47,133 nt of DNA from Clostridium sp. CCUG 7971 (GCF_017590215.1 NZ_JAFFPK010000067.1:1-47133), one strand, 5' to 3'. Numbered from the stretch's first letter, positions 33,779-43,236 are shown. Translations and numbers: made by a program. Notes: generated by a model not told the origin, from the letters alone.

Positions 33779-35106
33779 AAATAGCACTAGAATCGCTAGG
33801 ATGTTCTAAAAACCTGGTAGATGCAGAAATAATGATGGGAATACTTAATAAAAAAGGATATAAATTAGTAGGAGACTTTGAAGAAGCGGATATAATATTA
33901 GTTAACACTTGTGGATTTATAGAATCAGCAAAGCAAGAATCAATTGATACTATACTTGAACTTGCTAAGCTTAAAGAAACTGCAAATTTAAAAATTCTTA
34001 TAGTAACAGGATGTTTAGCTCAAAGATACTCTGAAGAATTAAAGGCTGAAATTCCTGAGATAGACGCAATAGTTGGAACAGGAAGTTATCAAAATATAGA
34101 CGAAATAATAGCGTCATTAAAAGAAGAAAAGCATATAGTAAGCTTAAATGACATAGAATTTGCATATAATGAAGAGTTACCAAGATATATATCAACTCCG
34201 GCTCACATGGCTTATTTAAAGATAGGTGAAGGTTGTGACAATAAGTGTACTTACTGTATAATACCTAAATTAAGGGGTAAATATAGAAGTAGAAAGATGG
34301 AAGATATAATAACTGAAGCAAAAGGATTAGCAGCTAGAGGAGTTAAAGAAGTTGTAGTTATAGCACAAGATACAACAAAGTATGGTTGTGACTTATATGG
34401 CAAAGAGATGTTACCAGAGCTTTTAGAAGAACTTGCACAAATCGAAGGTCTAAAGTGGATAAGAATAATGTATTCATATCCAGAATCTATAACTGAAGAA
34501 TTAGTTAAAGTTATTAAAAAGTACGATAATATATGTAATTATTTTGATATGCCAATACAACACGCAAGTAATAGAATACTAAAACTAATGAATAGACATA
34601 CAACTAAAGAAGATATATTATCAAAAATAGAAATGATAAGAAAGTATATACCAGATGCTACTTTAAGAACTACAATAATAGTAGGGTTCCCAGGTGAAAC
34701 TGAAGAAGACTTTGAAGAATTAGTAGAGTTTGCAAAAATAGCTAAATTTGATAGATTAGGTGCATTTGCATATTCAAGAGAAGAAGATACACCAGCAGAT
34801 AAACTACCTAATCACTTGGATGAAGAAGTTAAGATCGAAAGAAGAGATGCTTTAATGTTAGTTCAACAAGGTATATCACAAGAACTTAATGCAGCTAAAG
34901 TTTCAAATGTATATGAAGTATTAGTTGAAGAACAAATAGAAGATAAGGTTTATATAGGAAGAACTCAAGGAGATGCAGAAGAAATAGACAGTATAGTATA
35001 TGTAAAATCTGAAAATAAGCTTGAGGTTGGAGAATTTGTAACTGTAAAAATAAATAATGCGCTAGAATATGATTTAATGGGAGATGTTATTAATGAACTT
35101 GCCTAA
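33772..35106 (+). CDS. rimO: Ribosomal protein S12 methylthiotransferase RimO
   Basis: The 444-residue radical SAM enzyme has the N-terminal UPF0004 domain (ESLGCSKNLVDAEIMMG; VNTCGFIESAKQESID; VTGCLAQRY) with three Cys for the auxiliary cluster. The radical SAM Cys155/159/162 lie in GCDNKCTYCIIP, RTTIIVGFPGETEEDFEEL follows, and a C-terminal TRAM domain ends it. RimO methylthiolates Asp of ribosomal protein S12; the ESLGCSKNLVD start distinguishes it from MiaB. It overlaps both mnmH upstream and pgsA downstream, so the three are translationally coupled. Confidence 0.96.
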   Translation: MLKIALESLGCSKNLVDAEIMMGILNKKGYKLVGDFEEADIILVNTCGFIESAKQESIDTILELAKLKETANLKILIVTGCLAQRYSEELKAEIPEIDAIVGTGSYQNIDEIIASLKEEKHIVSLNDIEFAYNEELPRYISTPAHMAYLKIGEGCDNKCTYCIIPKLRGKYRSRKMEDIITEAKGLAARGVKEVVVIAQDTTKYGCDLYGKEMLPELLEELAQIEGLKWIRIMYSYPESITEELVKVIKKYDNICNYFDMPIQHASNRILKLMNRHTTKEDILSKIEMIRKYIPDATLRTTIIVGFPGETEEDFEELVEFAKIAKFDRLGAFAYSREEDTPADKLPNHLDEEVKIERRDALMLVQQGISQELNAAKVSNVYEVLVEEQIEDKVYIGRTQGDAEEIDSIVYVKSENKLEVGEFVTVKINNALEYDLMGDVINELA

Positions 35107-35635
35107 TAAATTAACTTTATTTAGGATATTTTTAATACCAGTATTCATACTGGTAATGTTATTTGACATACCGAACAAATTTTTGATAGCATGTTTAGTT
35201 TTCATAATTGCAGCTATAACAGATGCAATGGATGGAAATATTGCTAGAAAACATAATTTAGTAACTGACTTTGGAAAATTTATGGACCCATTAGCAGATA
35301 AACTTTTAGTTATATCAGCACTTATTTGTATGATAGAAGTAGACTTAGTTCCTGGATGGATGGTTATAATAATCGTAGCTAGAGAACTTACTGTAAGTAT
35401 ATTAAGAGCAATTGCAGCAGCTGATGGAAAGGTTATAGCGGCAAGTGGTGGTGGAAAACTAAAAACAATAAGCCAAATGGTAGCAATACCGTTATTATTA
35501 TTAGGGGCTAATTTTGATAATTCACTTTTAATAATAATAGGTGATATAACTATACTTATTGCTACATTACTTACGTTATATTCAGGATGGGAATATTTAT
35601 ACAAAAATAAACATTTATTTATGGATAGTAAATAA
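35093..35635 (+). CDS. pgsA: CDP-diacylglycerol-glycerol-3-phosphate 3-phosphatidyltransferase
   Basis: The 180-residue membrane enzyme begins MNLPNKLTLFRIFLIPVF and contains the CDP-alcohol phosphatidyltransferase motif DAMDGNIARKHNLVTDFGKF followed by MDPLADK (D-x2-D-G-x2-A-R-x8-G-x3-D-x3-D). Several helices follow. It makes phosphatidylglycerophosphate, the precursor of phosphatidylglycerol. An earlier in-frame ATG at 35084 exists, but 35093 has better spacing to ATGGGAGA and gives the family N-terminus. It overlaps rimO by 14 bp. This pgsA-recA-rny order is common in Firmicutes. Confidence 0.95.
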   Translation: MNLPNKLTLFRIFLIPVFILVMLFDIPNKFLIACLVFIIAAITDAMDGNIARKHNLVTDFGKFMDPLADKLLVISALICMIEVDLVPGWMVIIIVARELTVSILRAIAAADGKVIAASGGGKLKTISQMVAIPLLLLGANFDNSLLIIIGDITILIATLLTLYSGWEYLYKNKHLFMDSK

Positions 35636-35641
35636 TAATAT

Positions 35642-35683
35642 AAGCTGTAAAAGATAATTTTAATTACCTTTTACAGCTTTTTA
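35642..35683 (+). terminator. Terminator of the ftsK-pgsA operon
   Basis: AAGCTGTAAAAG (35642-35653) pairs with CTTTTACAGCTT (35668-35679), followed by TTTT. Confidence 0.88.
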
Positions 35684-35833
35684 AATATAAATATAAATTT
35701 TGTATAAAAATATAAATAAAGGTTTATAAATAAAATGGGTGTGGTAAAATTTTACTGAAAACTTATTTAGAATTCATCGTCAAAAATATTTTAAAAATAG
35801 ATAAATAAAGAACAATTTAAACTATTTTAAGAA

Positions 35834-35862
35834 TTGACTATATAAGATTTATAAGATATAAT
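35834..35862 (+). promoter_or_regulatory. recA promoter
   Basis: TTGACT (35834-35839), 17-bp spacer, perfect TATAAT (35857-35862). Start near 35869, ten bases before the SOS box. Confidence 0.85.
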
Positions 35863-35878
35863 CAATATATAGTTTAGA

Positions 35879-35890
35879 GAACAAATGTTT
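35879..35890 (+). promoter_or_regulatory. LexA (SOS) box in the recA leader
   Basis: GAACAAATGTTT fits the Gram-positive LexA consensus GAAC-N4-GTTY. It lies about 10-21 nt after the predicted start, where LexA would block transcription. The box identity follows from known Firmicute LexA sites; binding is inferred. Confidence 0.82.
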
Positions 35891-35920
35891 GATTTATATA
35901 GATGAAAGGATGGTATTAAA

Positions 35921-36958
35921 ATGAGTATAGAACAAGATAAATTAAAAGCGCTTAATCAAGCGTTAGGACAAATAGAAAAGGAATTCGGTAAGGGTTCAGT
36001 AATGAAGTTAGGAGAAGCTACTTCAATGGCAATAGACGTTATACCTACAGGGTCTATAGGTCTTGATATAGCAGTTGGTATAGGAGGACTTCCAAAGGGA
36101 AGAATAATAGAAGTATACGGACCAGAATCTTCAGGTAAGACAACAGTTGCACTTCATACTGTAGCAGAAGCACAAAAACAAGGTGGAATAGCAGCATTTA
36201 TAGATGCAGAACATGCGCTAGATCCAGTTTATGCAAAAGCTTTAGGTGTAGATATAGACAATTTAATAATATCTCAACCAGACACAGGGGAACAAGCGTT
36301 AGAAATAGCAGAAGCATTAATAAGAAGTGGTGCAATAGATATAATAGTAGTTGACTCGGTTGCAGCATTAGTTCCAAGAGCGGAAATAGAAGGAGATATG
36401 GGAGATAGTCATGTTGGTCTTCAAGCAAGACTTATGTCTCAAGCACTTAGAAAATTAACAGGTTCTATAAAAAAATCTAACTGCGTGGCATTATTTATAA
36501 ATCAGTTAAGAGAAAAAGTTGGTATAATGTTTGGTAACCCAGAAACTACAACTGGTGGACGTGCTCTTAAGTTCTACTCTTCAGTAAGACTTGATGTTAG
36601 AAGAATAGATTCTATAAAGCAAGGAGACAGAGTAATAGGGAATAGAACAAGAGTTAAGGTTGTTAAAAATAAAGTAGCTCCACCATTTAAGCAAGCAGAG
36701 TTTGATATAATGTATGGAGAAGGTATATCTAAAGTTGGAGATTTACTTGATATAGCTGCTGGAGTAGATATAGTTAAAAAATCAGGAGCATGGTATGCTT
36801 ATGAGGAAATTAAACTTGGACAAGGTAGAGAAAATGTTAAAAAATTCTTAATTGATAATCCAGATTTAATAGAAGAAATAGATGTAAAAGTAAGAAAACA
36901 TTATAAATTAGATGAAACTAGAGAAAATGCACAAGAAGAAGAAGATACATTAGAATAA
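35921..36958 (+). CDS. recA: Recombinase RecA
   Basis: The 345-residue protein is canonical Rec[20 protein letters not shown], Walker A GPESSGKT at 67-74, Walker [20 protein letters not shown], the L2 loop region [20 protein letters not shown], and an acidic C-terminus. It forms filaments on single-stranded DNA, catalyses strand exchange and triggers LexA self-cleavage. AAAGGA precedes the ATG. Its promoter carries an SOS box. No terminator is visible after it, so some transcripts may run on towards rny. Confidence 0.99.
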   Translation: MSIEQDKLKALNQALGQIEKEFGKGSVMKLGEATSMAIDVIPTGSIGLDIAVGIGGLPKGRIIEVYGPESSGKTTVALHTVAEAQKQGGIAAFIDAEHALDPVYAKALGVDIDNLIISQPDTGEQALEIAEALIRSGAIDIIVVDSVAALVPRAEIEGDMGDSHVGLQARLMSQALRKLTGSIKKSNCVALFINQLREKVGIMFGNPETTTGGRALKFYSSVRLDVRRIDSIKQGDRVIGNRTRVKVVKNKVAPPFKQAEFDIMYGEGISKVGDLLDIAAGVDIVKKSGAWYAYEEIKLGQGRENVKKFLIDNPDLIEEIDVKVRKHYKLDETRENAQEEEDTLE

Positions 36959-36986
36959 TAAAAAAATATACACACCTCCTATTAAC

Positions 36987-37015
36987 TTGACATGAGTTAG
37001 AAAAAATTATAAAAT
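36987..37015 (+). promoter_or_regulatory. Candidate rny promoter
   Basis: Perfect TTGACA (36987-36992), 17-bp spacer, TAAAAT (37010-37015). It would give a leader of about 200 nt before rny. Confidence 0.55.
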
Positions 37016-37223
37016 TAAAGAAGGATAAATTATCTAATTTTGATTTTATAGCAAACTATTTTTAGAAAAATTAAAGTAAGAGTAATTTGCTTAGATTACA
37101 AGACAGATTATGTGTATTTAGGGTACTTTACATATATATAGTTTTACTTGTGATTATAAAAATGATTTTGAAAGTTTTAGAGATGACATTTTGGGATTAT
37201 TAACAAAGGAGGTGGATGTCATA

Positions 37224-38753
37224 ATGCAGTTCGTAATGATTTTAATAGGTGCAGCCGTTGGTATTATAGTAGGATATTTTGTAAGAAAAAATATTTCCGA
37301 ATCAAAAATAGGTCAAGCTGAAAACCTAGCTAAAGAAATATTAGAAAAGGCAGCTAGAGATTCAGAGACAGTACAAAAAGAAAAGCTACTAGAAGCAAAA
37401 GAAGAGATCCATAAGTGGAGAAGCGAAGCTGAAAGAGAAAACAAAGAGAGAAGAATTGATTTACAAAAGTATGAAAAAAGAGTAATTCAAAAAGAAGAAG
37501 TATTAGATAAAAAGTTACAAAACTTAGAATCTAAAGAAACTAGTTTAAATGATAAACTAAAAAATGTAGAGAAAAAAACAGAGGAAGTTGAGGTTATAAA
37601 GACTCAACAATTAGAAAAGCTAGAGAATATATCAGGGATAACTTCAGATAAAGCAAAGGATATTATATTAACTAATGCTGAAAGAGAAGTAAGACGTGAA
37701 ATGTCTATAATGATAAAAGAGATAGAAGCTCAAGCTAAAGAAGATGCTGAAAAGAAATCAAGGGAAATAATAGGGTATGCCATCCAAAAATGTGCAGCAG
37801 ACCATGTTGCAGAAACTACTGTTACAGTAGTAAACTTACCTAATGATGAGATGAAGGGTAGAATCATAGGTAGAGAAGGTAGAAATATAAGAACTTTAGA
37901 AACATTAACAGGGATAGATCTTATAATTGATGATACACCAGAAGCTGTAATTTTATCAGGATTCGATCCTATAAGAAGAGAAGTTGCAAGAGTTGCTCTT
38001 GAAAAATTAATAGCTGATGGAAGAATACATCCTGCTAGAATAGAAGAGATGGTTGAAAAAGCTAGAAAAGAAGTAGATAACATAATAAAAGAATATGGGG
38101 AACAAGCTACTTTTGAAACTGGTGTACATGCAATACATCCTGAATTAGTAAGATTATTAGGTAGACTTAATTATAGAACAAGTTATGGACAAAATGTTCT
38201 TAAGCATTCTATAGAAGTAGCTCACATAGCTGGGATAATGGCAGCAGAGATAGGGGCAGATGTTAAATTAGCTAAAAGAGCAGGTTTACTTCATGATATA
38301 GGAAAAGCAGTAGATCACGAAATGGAAGGTACACATGTAGAAATAGGTATGGACTTATTAAAGAGATATAAAGAATCTAAAGACGTAATACATGCTATGA
38401 GTACTCACCATGGTGACTATGAACCACAAACAATAGAAGCAGTTTTAGTTACTGCAGCAGATGCTATATCAGCAGCTAGACCAGGTGCTAGACGTGAAAC
38501 TTTAGAAGCGTACATTAAGAGATTAGAAAAATTAGAAGAAATAGCTAATTCTTATGAAGGCGTAGAAAAATCGTTTGCTATACAAGCAGGTAGAGAAGTT
38601 AGAATAATGGTTAAACCTGAAAATGTAAGCGATGAGGATATCCACTTATTAGCTAGAGAAATGACTAAAAAAATCGAGGATGAACTTGAATATCCTGGAC
38701 AAATTAAAGTAAGTATAATAAGAGAAACTAGAGCAATTGAATATGCTAAATAG
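37224..38753 (+). CDS. rny: Ribonuclease Y
   Basis: The 509-residue enzyme has one N-terminal membrane helix ([16 protein letters not shown]), a long coiled coil (about 30-190, rich in Glu/Lys), a KH domain ([20 protein letters not shown] with GREG) and an HD domain whose catalytic His-Asp is at 357-358 ([15 protein letters not shown]). RNase Y is the membrane-bound endonuclease that starts mRNA decay in Firmicutes. AAAGGAGGTGG lies upstream; ATG 37224 gives the family start, while upstream in-frame codons lie within or before the Shine-Dalgarno. It lies after recA in conserved order; the spoVS that often follows in spore formers is absent. Confidence 0.97.
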   Translation: MQFVMILIGAAVGIIVGYFVRKNISESKIGQAENLAKEILEKAARDSETVQKEKLLEAKEEIHKWRSEAERENKERRIDLQKYEKRVIQKEEVLDKKLQNLESKETSLNDKLKNVEKKTEEVEVIKTQQLEKLENISGITSDKAKDIILTNAEREVRREMSIMIKEIEAQAKEDAEKKSREIIGYAIQKCAADHVAETTVTVVNLPNDEMKGRIIGREGRNIRTLETLTGIDLIIDDTPEAVILSGFDPIRREVARVALEKLIADGRIHPARIEEMVEKARKEVDNIIKEYGEQATFETGVHAIHPELVRLLGRLNYRTSYGQNVLKHSIEVAHIAGIMAAEIGADVKLAKRAGLLHDIGKAVDHEMEGTHVEIGMDLLKRYKESKDVIHAMSTHHGDYEPQTIEAVLVTAADAISAARPGARRETLEAYIKRLEKLEEIANSYEGVEKSFAIQAGREVRIMVKPENVSDEDIHLLAREMTKKIEDELEYPGQIKVSIIRETRAIEYAK

Positions 38754-38755
38754 AT

Positions 38756-38785
38756 AAAAGAGAGGTAATTTACCTCTCTTTTTTA
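38756..38785 (+). terminator. rny terminator
   Basis: AAAAGAGAGGTAA (38756-38768) pairs with TTACCTCTCTTTT, followed by a T run. Confidence 0.9.
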
Positions 38786-39059
38786 GTTTAAATTTATAAA
38801 ATTAATATATAAATATTTATAATAAATCAGAATATATAATTAAAATTTGAAATCTAATAATATATATATTAAGTATTAGAAACGAGCTTAAAAACTAATA
38901 TATAGCCTATTATCATATAAATATATTAATACAAAAATTTAATGTATAAAAATTTAAATATATAAAAATAATATTTATAAAAGTTATTTAAAATAAAAAT
39001 ATAAAAAGTATATGATACATAACTAAATTGGTAATAATAAATACAAACGAAAAGAAAGG
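38786..39059. other. Very AT-rich gene-free spacer
   Basis: The gene-free interval between rny and the next start (38754-39068) begins with the rny terminator; the rest is almost pure A/T, with only a few isolated G/C bases. I see no convincing ORF, hairpin or promoter with a proper -35, apart from weak TATAAT-like strings that are expected by chance at this composition. Confidence 0.6.
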
Positions 39060-39068
39060 ATGTATTTT

Positions 39069-39347
39069 ATGTTAAATAAATTAGCTAAAAATCAATATGT
39101 AAAAATAACAAATTGTGATAAAAATGAAGATATAGAATATGGAGTAGTACTTACTGAAAAAGATGATAAGTATGATATAATGAGTGTTGGATTTGAAAAT
39201 AAAAATGGATCATTTATAGATTATCCTACAGATGTAGAGAATTTAGTACAAACTTATACTACAAAAGATGCTACATTTTATGAAGTAAAAGAAAATGATG
39301 TAAGAAGAAAAATGAATTTATGGATGGAAAAGAATTATAAAATGTAA
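39069..39347 (+). CDS. Unrecognised small protein
   Basis: The 92-residue protein begins at ATG 39069 behind AAAGGA (39055-39060); the in-frame ATG at 39060 overlaps that Shine-Dalgarno. It is predicted to be soluble and mostly beta at first (NQYVKITNCDKNEDIEYGVV; YDIMSVGFENKNGSFIDYPT), with a helical, basic C-terminus (VRRKMNLWMEKNYKM). I do not recognise the family. It is isolated between the rny terminator and its own terminator, so it is a single-gene unit. Confidence 0.7.
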   Translation: MLNKLAKNQYVKITNCDKNEDIEYGVVLTEKDDKYDIMSVGFENKNGSFIDYPTDVENLVQTYTTKDATFYEVKENDVRRKMNLWMEKNYKM

Positions 39348-39353
39348 TTTATA

Positions 39354-39381
39354 GGGGGGTATAATATACTCTCCTTATTTT
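39354..39381 (+). terminator. Terminator after the small unknown gene
   Basis: GGGGGGTAT (39354-39362) pairs with ATACTCTCC (39366-39374), including two G-U pairs, with loop AAT and trailing TTATTTTG. A run of six G is striking in this AT-rich setting. Confidence 0.72.
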
Positions 39382-39515
39382 GTATAAAAACTTATTATAT
39401 GTATTTAAAATCAAAATTTAATATAAATATGTAAAATTTTACATTTAAAAATAACCGATATAGCAAAGTATAAGTTAAAATGGTATAATTATTATAAAAT
39501 AAGGGGGAATGTAAG

Positions 39516-41294
39516 GTGAATCAGTACATAAATATTAACTCTCAACTAGATGCTTTAAAGATAAAAGAAATAGAAAAAAGCTTTTATGAAAAGATGAATC
39601 AAGATATTAATATTGTGCCAAAAGTTACTCCTTTTAAAGGAATAAATACAGATATGTTGTATATAAAAGATAATAAGATTTTATTTATAAAATTTATGGA
39701 TACAACAGAGGATTTATTTTTCATATTAGAAGAAGAGCTAATTGAAGTAATGAATGAAGAAAATGATTTACTAAAACTTAAAATGGCACAAAATAATAAA
39801 AATATATTCTATAATTATATTTTTATTATGCCATATGTAGAATTAGATGACGATTATAAAGATAATGAATTTGTTAATAATCATATAATAGATAAGACTA
39901 AACTTCAAAATATTATAGACAATAAAGACCTTATAAATGGTTACTTAAAAGAAAGTAATAATGAGATAGATTTAAATTTATTTATATTAGAAATATGTCC
40001 AGAATACTATGTTATAAACGATAAGGCTAATTTAAATAAACAGTTTAAAAAAATCTCATTTTATAATGATGATTATAAATATAGTGCTGATATGATAAAA
40101 GGTAGCCAAATGAGAGATGTAATATCTATAAAGTATGGTAATACATTATTTACAGGTGGTTCTGGGACAGGTAAGAGTACTATTATGATATCTAGAGCTA
40201 TGAAATTAGCTAGAGTATATCCGCATCATAAATTTTTAATATTAACGGATTCAAAACAAGCATGTAATGAATTAAGAGAAAAAGTACAACTATTATATAA
40301 GGGGAATAATAACTTAGAAATATACACATTTAGTTCTTTTATTTTTAAATTAGCTAAAAAGTATAATTTAATTGTAGATTATAATATGCTGAAAAAAGAT
40401 TTTGAAAAAACTTTCAATAATTTATTAAAACAAGCCAAAAATATTATAAAAAATAAACACATGTTTAAAGGAATATTTATAGATGAGGCGGAAAGTTTTT
40501 CAAAATCAAATATAGAGTTTATTAGAGAATTTTTATATAAGAGTAAGTTTATATTTAATATGTTTTCATGTGACTCAATAAATATATCTACTAATTTAAA
40601 TATATTTAAAGGTGTATATGATGAGATAGAATTTGAAGAGAAAATATTCTTAGATAAAAACTATAGACAGTCTATGGAACTTGTTGAGTTTGGCAATAAT
40701 TACGCTAAAAATTCTAATGAATATATTAAAAATTTAAGAAGTAATATAAATCATAATGAATTTTATGAAACTAAAGCAATTAGAAGTGGAAATAAAGCTG
40801 TAGATATTATAAAAGTTAGTGATTTAGATGAACAAATTAGCTCTGTTTTATGGGAAATTGAATATTTAGTAAGTAAAAAAGGACTAGATTATTCTGAAAT
40901 AGGAATTATATATCCATATAATAAGAAAAAACTTAAAAATGGCAAAACTATATACTTCCAATATATGCTTAAAAAGGCCCTAGAAGAAGCTGAAATACCA
41001 TATATATATGCAGAAGAGAATTTAACTAATATAAGCAAAAAACCTGGCGTTACAATGTCTAATATTTATACAATTAGAAACTTAGAATATAAGGCAATAA
41101 TAATTTGTCAGTTAGAAATGCTATATAATCATACAATAAATGATAAAGAACAAGATTATCAAATAAATGACTTCGTAGGAGATTTAAATAAAGTATATTT
41201 AGCTATAAATAGAGCTTGTGATTACTTAAGTATAATCACTACTTTTAATGAAAACTCTAGCGATATAATAAAGCTTCTTATAGAGTCAAAATAA
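39516..41294 (+). CDS. Divergent UvrD/Rep-like superfamily 1 helicase with N-terminal accessory domain
   Basis: The 592-residue protein starts at GTG behind AAGGGGGAA. The C-terminal two-thirds is an SF1 helicase core: Walker A GGSGTGKS at 214-221, HHKFLILTDSKQACNELREK (motif Ia region), GIFIDEAESF with DEAE at 323-326 (motif II), IFLDKNYRQSMELVEF (motif IV), VTMSNIYTIRNLEYKAIIIC (a degenerate motif V, normally His-x-x-Lys-Gly-Leu-Glu) and VYLAINRACDYLSII (motif VI). The N-terminal 1-190 (INTDMLYIKDNKILFIKF) loosely recalls a nuclease-like/NERD fold, but I see no intact catalytic E-x-K. It resembles other stand-alone UvrD-like ATPases of low identity. The substrate is unknown. Confidence 0.82.
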   Translation: MNQYININSQLDALKIKEIEKSFYEKMNQDINIVPKVTPFKGINTDMLYIKDNKILFIKFMDTTEDLFFILEEELIEVMNEENDLLKLKMAQNNKNIFYNYIFIMPYVELDDDYKDNEFVNNHIIDKTKLQNIIDNKDLINGYLKESNNEIDLNLFILEICPEYYVINDKANLNKQFKKISFYNDDYKYSADMIKGSQMRDVISIKYGNTLFTGGSGTGKSTIMISRAMKLARVYPHHKFLILTDSKQACNELREKVQLLYKGNNNLEIYTFSSFIFKLAKKYNLIVDYNMLKKDFEKTFNNLLKQAKNIIKNKHMFKGIFIDEAESFSKSNIEFIREFLYKSKFIFNMFSCDSINISTNLNIFKGVYDEIEFEEKIFLDKNYRQSMELVEFGNNYAKNSNEYIKNLRSNINHNEFYETKAIRSGNKAVDIIKVSDLDEQISSVLWEIEYLVSKKGLDYSEIGIIYPYNKKKLKNGKTIYFQYMLKKALEEAEIPYIYAEENLTNISKKPGVTMSNIYTIRNLEYKAIIICQLEMLYNHTINDKEQDYQINDFVGDLNKVYLAINRACDYLSIITTFNENSSDIIKLLIESK

Positions 41295-41322
41295 AAAAGA
41301 AGCACATTTGTGCTTCTTTTAC
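41295..41322. terminator. Bidirectional terminator between the helicase and uppP
   Basis: AAAAGAAGCAC (41295-41305) pairs with GTGCTTCTTTT (41310-41320) around ATTT. It serves two convergent genes. Confidence 0.88.
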
Positions 41323-41331
41323 TTTATAATA

Positions 41332-42141
41332 CTAAAATATCCAGAAATAGCTAAGTACTATTATCCCTAGAACTATTCTATAGTAACCAAATACTTTAAA
41401 GTCATGTTTTTTAATATAATCCATTAATAATTTAATAACAAATACTGAAACAATAAATGCTACTATAGAGCCAGTTGCTAGTACAATCCATTCAAATCCA
41501 GTAAATGCAAAACCTGCTTTATAAAGTTTTAAAGCACTAGCACCAAGCATAGTTGGTATAGCTAAGAAGAATGAGAATTCTGCAGCTACATATCTAGATG
41601 CTCCTAAAAGTGTAGCACCTATTATAGTAGAACCAGATCTAGATGTACCAGGTATTAAAGCTAAGCATTGGAATAATCCAATACCAATAGCTAACTTATA
41701 TGTAAGTTGTGAAAAATCATTAACTTTAGGTTTTTTATTTCTGTTTTCAAGAACTATCATTATTATACCGTAAACTATAAGTGCTATAGCTACAGTAGTT
41801 GAATTAAAGAATAACTCATCTATTTTATCTTCATATAATACACCGATTAAACAAGACGGTATAACTGCGATTATAACTTTAATCCATAAATCTATAGTTT
41901 CACGTTGTTGAATTCTGCTCTTTGAGCTATCAAATGGATTTAGCTTTTTAAAGAATATTGTAAGAACAGCAAGGATTGAACCAAACTGAATTACTACTAA
42001 AAAAGTACTTATAAATTCAGGACGCATATTTAGTTTTATAAACTCATCAACTAGTATCATATGTCCAGTACTACTTACAGGTAACCATTCAGTAATTCCT
42101 TGAACTACACCTAAGATAATAGCTTTAAAAATATCAAGCAT
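41332..42141 (-). CDS. uppP: Undecaprenyl-diphosphate phosphatase UppP (BacA)
   Basis: The 269-residue integral membrane enzyme has the two BacA motifs: VVQGITEWLPVSSTGHMIL near the N-terminus and LIPGTSRSGSTIIGATLLG in the middle, plus about eight hydrophobic helices. It dephosphorylates C55-PP to recycle the peptidoglycan lipid carrier and confers bacitracin tolerance. On the minus strand GGAGGT sits before ATG 42141; the upstream in-frame TTG (42156) falls in the Shine-Dalgarno. It is a single-gene unit with a shared terminator. Confidence 0.96.
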   Translation of the reverse strand: MLDIFKAIILGVVQGITEWLPVSSTGHMILVDEFIKLNMRPEFISTFLVVIQFGSILAVLTIFFKKLNPFDSSKSRIQQRETIDLWIKVIIAVIPSCLIGVLYEDKIDELFFNSTTVAIALIVYGIIMIVLENRNKKPKVNDFSQLTYKLAIGIGLFQCLALIPGTSRSGSTIIGATLLGASRYVAAEFSFFLAIPTMLGASALKLYKAGFAFTGFEWIVLATGSIVAFIVSVFVIKLLMDYIKKHDFKVFGYYRIVLGIIVLSYFWIF

Positions 42142-42274
42142 ATTAATTACCTCCAATTTAAAATCTAAGTAACGTAAAATACGTTAACTATAAAAGTATA
42201 TCAATATTATAAAATATATTCAATACATAAGATAAAATATTAAATAAATTATAAAGAATAAGAAAGGAGACATT

Positions 42275-43183
42275 ATGTATACTACAAAGGGATTAGATGA
42301 TTATGAATATGAAGTTTTTAAAAGTTTTTCAAGGAAGCTAAGCCCAACAACAAAGCATGACTACTTATCTAAAATAACATTATTTAAAGAATTTCTGAAA
42401 AATAAAGACTTAGTTTATGTAACAAAACATGATTGTAAAAAATTTATAGACTATATTCAAGAAAGATATGCAAAATCAACATGTGAAAAAATTTATAGTT
42501 ATTTACATAGTTTCTATAATTTTTTAATGAAAGAAGAATATATAGAAATAAATCCTTTTAGACATGTTGAAAAACCAGCAGTAACAAGAATAAAAACTAA
42601 AGATGATGTACTTAGCATACAAGAAATAAATAAGCTTATAGACGTATTACATAAACTAAATATTAGAGATAGGGTAATAATAGTATTCTTAATAACTACG
42701 GGATGCTTACTAAATGAGCTTGTAAACTTAAAATGGAAAGATATAATGGTTGATGAGAAAGATAACTATTATACTAAATTAGGAAAAGGTAGAAAAGAAA
42801 GAATAGTTAAACTTCATCCATATTGCTTTAAATTAATAGAAGATTATAGAAATTACTCAGGATTAGAGGAAATTATAACTCCAAGTGAAGATTTTGTATT
42901 TACTACACAAAAGAGTAATTCTATAACAGATAGAAATGTAAGATTAATAGTAAGTAAGGCATTAAGTTTAGCAGGACTGTCTCAGTATTCAGCAAAAGAT
43001 TTTAGACATTCATTTGCAGCTATAGCATTAAGATTAGGTGCAGAGGAAGAAGATATAAAAAATCAATTGGGATGGAGCGATAAATACTATGCAATAAGGT
43101 ATAAATATGTTTTAAATTTTGTTGATAGTGAAAGTGTAGATTACTTAGCGAATAAGGAAAATCTCAAGATAAATGAAAAGTAA
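42275..43183 (+). CDS. Tyrosine recombinase/integrase-family protein with an altered active site
   Basis: The 302-residue protein has the XerC/D-like two-domain layout: a SAM-like core-binding domain (LSPTTKHDYLSKITLFKEFL; YLHSFYNFLMKEEYIEINPF) and a catalytic domain. In the catalytic domain the first Arg is missing: consensus T-G-L-R-I-S-E-L reads TGCLLNEL, with Leu145 at the Arg position. The beta-hairpin Lys (GKGRKERIV) remains. His-x-x-Arg is SAKDFRHSF (His replaced by Lys, Arg kept), the second His is Trp (LGWSDKYYA), and the Tyr of RYKYV is kept. Strand exchange may be lost or altered. AAAGGAGA precedes the ATG. No attachment repeats or phage genes are nearby. Confidence 0.85.
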   Translation: MYTTKGLDDYEYEVFKSFSRKLSPTTKHDYLSKITLFKEFLKNKDLVYVTKHDCKKFIDYIQERYAKSTCEKIYSYLHSFYNFLMKEEYIEINPFRHVEKPAVTRIKTKDDVLSIQEINKLIDVLHKLNIRDRVIIVFLITTGCLLNELVNLKWKDIMVDEKDNYYTKLGKGRKERIVKLHPYCFKLIEDYRNYSGLEEIITPSEDFVFTTQKSNSITDRNVRLIVSKALSLAGLSQYSAKDFRHSFAAIALRLGAEEEDIKNQLGWSDKYYAIRYKYVLNFVDSESVDYLANKENLKINEK

Positions 43184-43207
43184 AGATGAACATAAACAAA
43201 AAAAAAC

Positions 43208-43236
43208 TTGTTATAGTTCGGTATATTTTGTATAAT
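43208..43236 (+). promoter_or_regulatory. purB promoter with a PurBox-like half-site
   Basis: TTGTTA (43208-43213), 17-bp spacer, perfect TATAAT (43231-43236). The spacer contains ATAGTTCGG (43213-43221), close to one half of the B. subtilis PurR site (AWTGTTCGG). No second half is seen nearby. Confidence 0.65.

Noticed and set aside
35074-35604. 176-codon reverse-strand frame opposite pgsA
   Set aside because: pgsA on the plus strand has clear family motifs and a coupled start; the reverse frame is low-complexity Ile/Ser/Asn with no recognisable domain.
36973-37215. CACCTCCT after recA is exactly complementary to the rny Shine-Dalgarno AGGAGGTG
   Set aside because: Only 8 bp over about 230 nt, and it lies upstream of the better rny promoter, so it would matter only in read-through mRNA.
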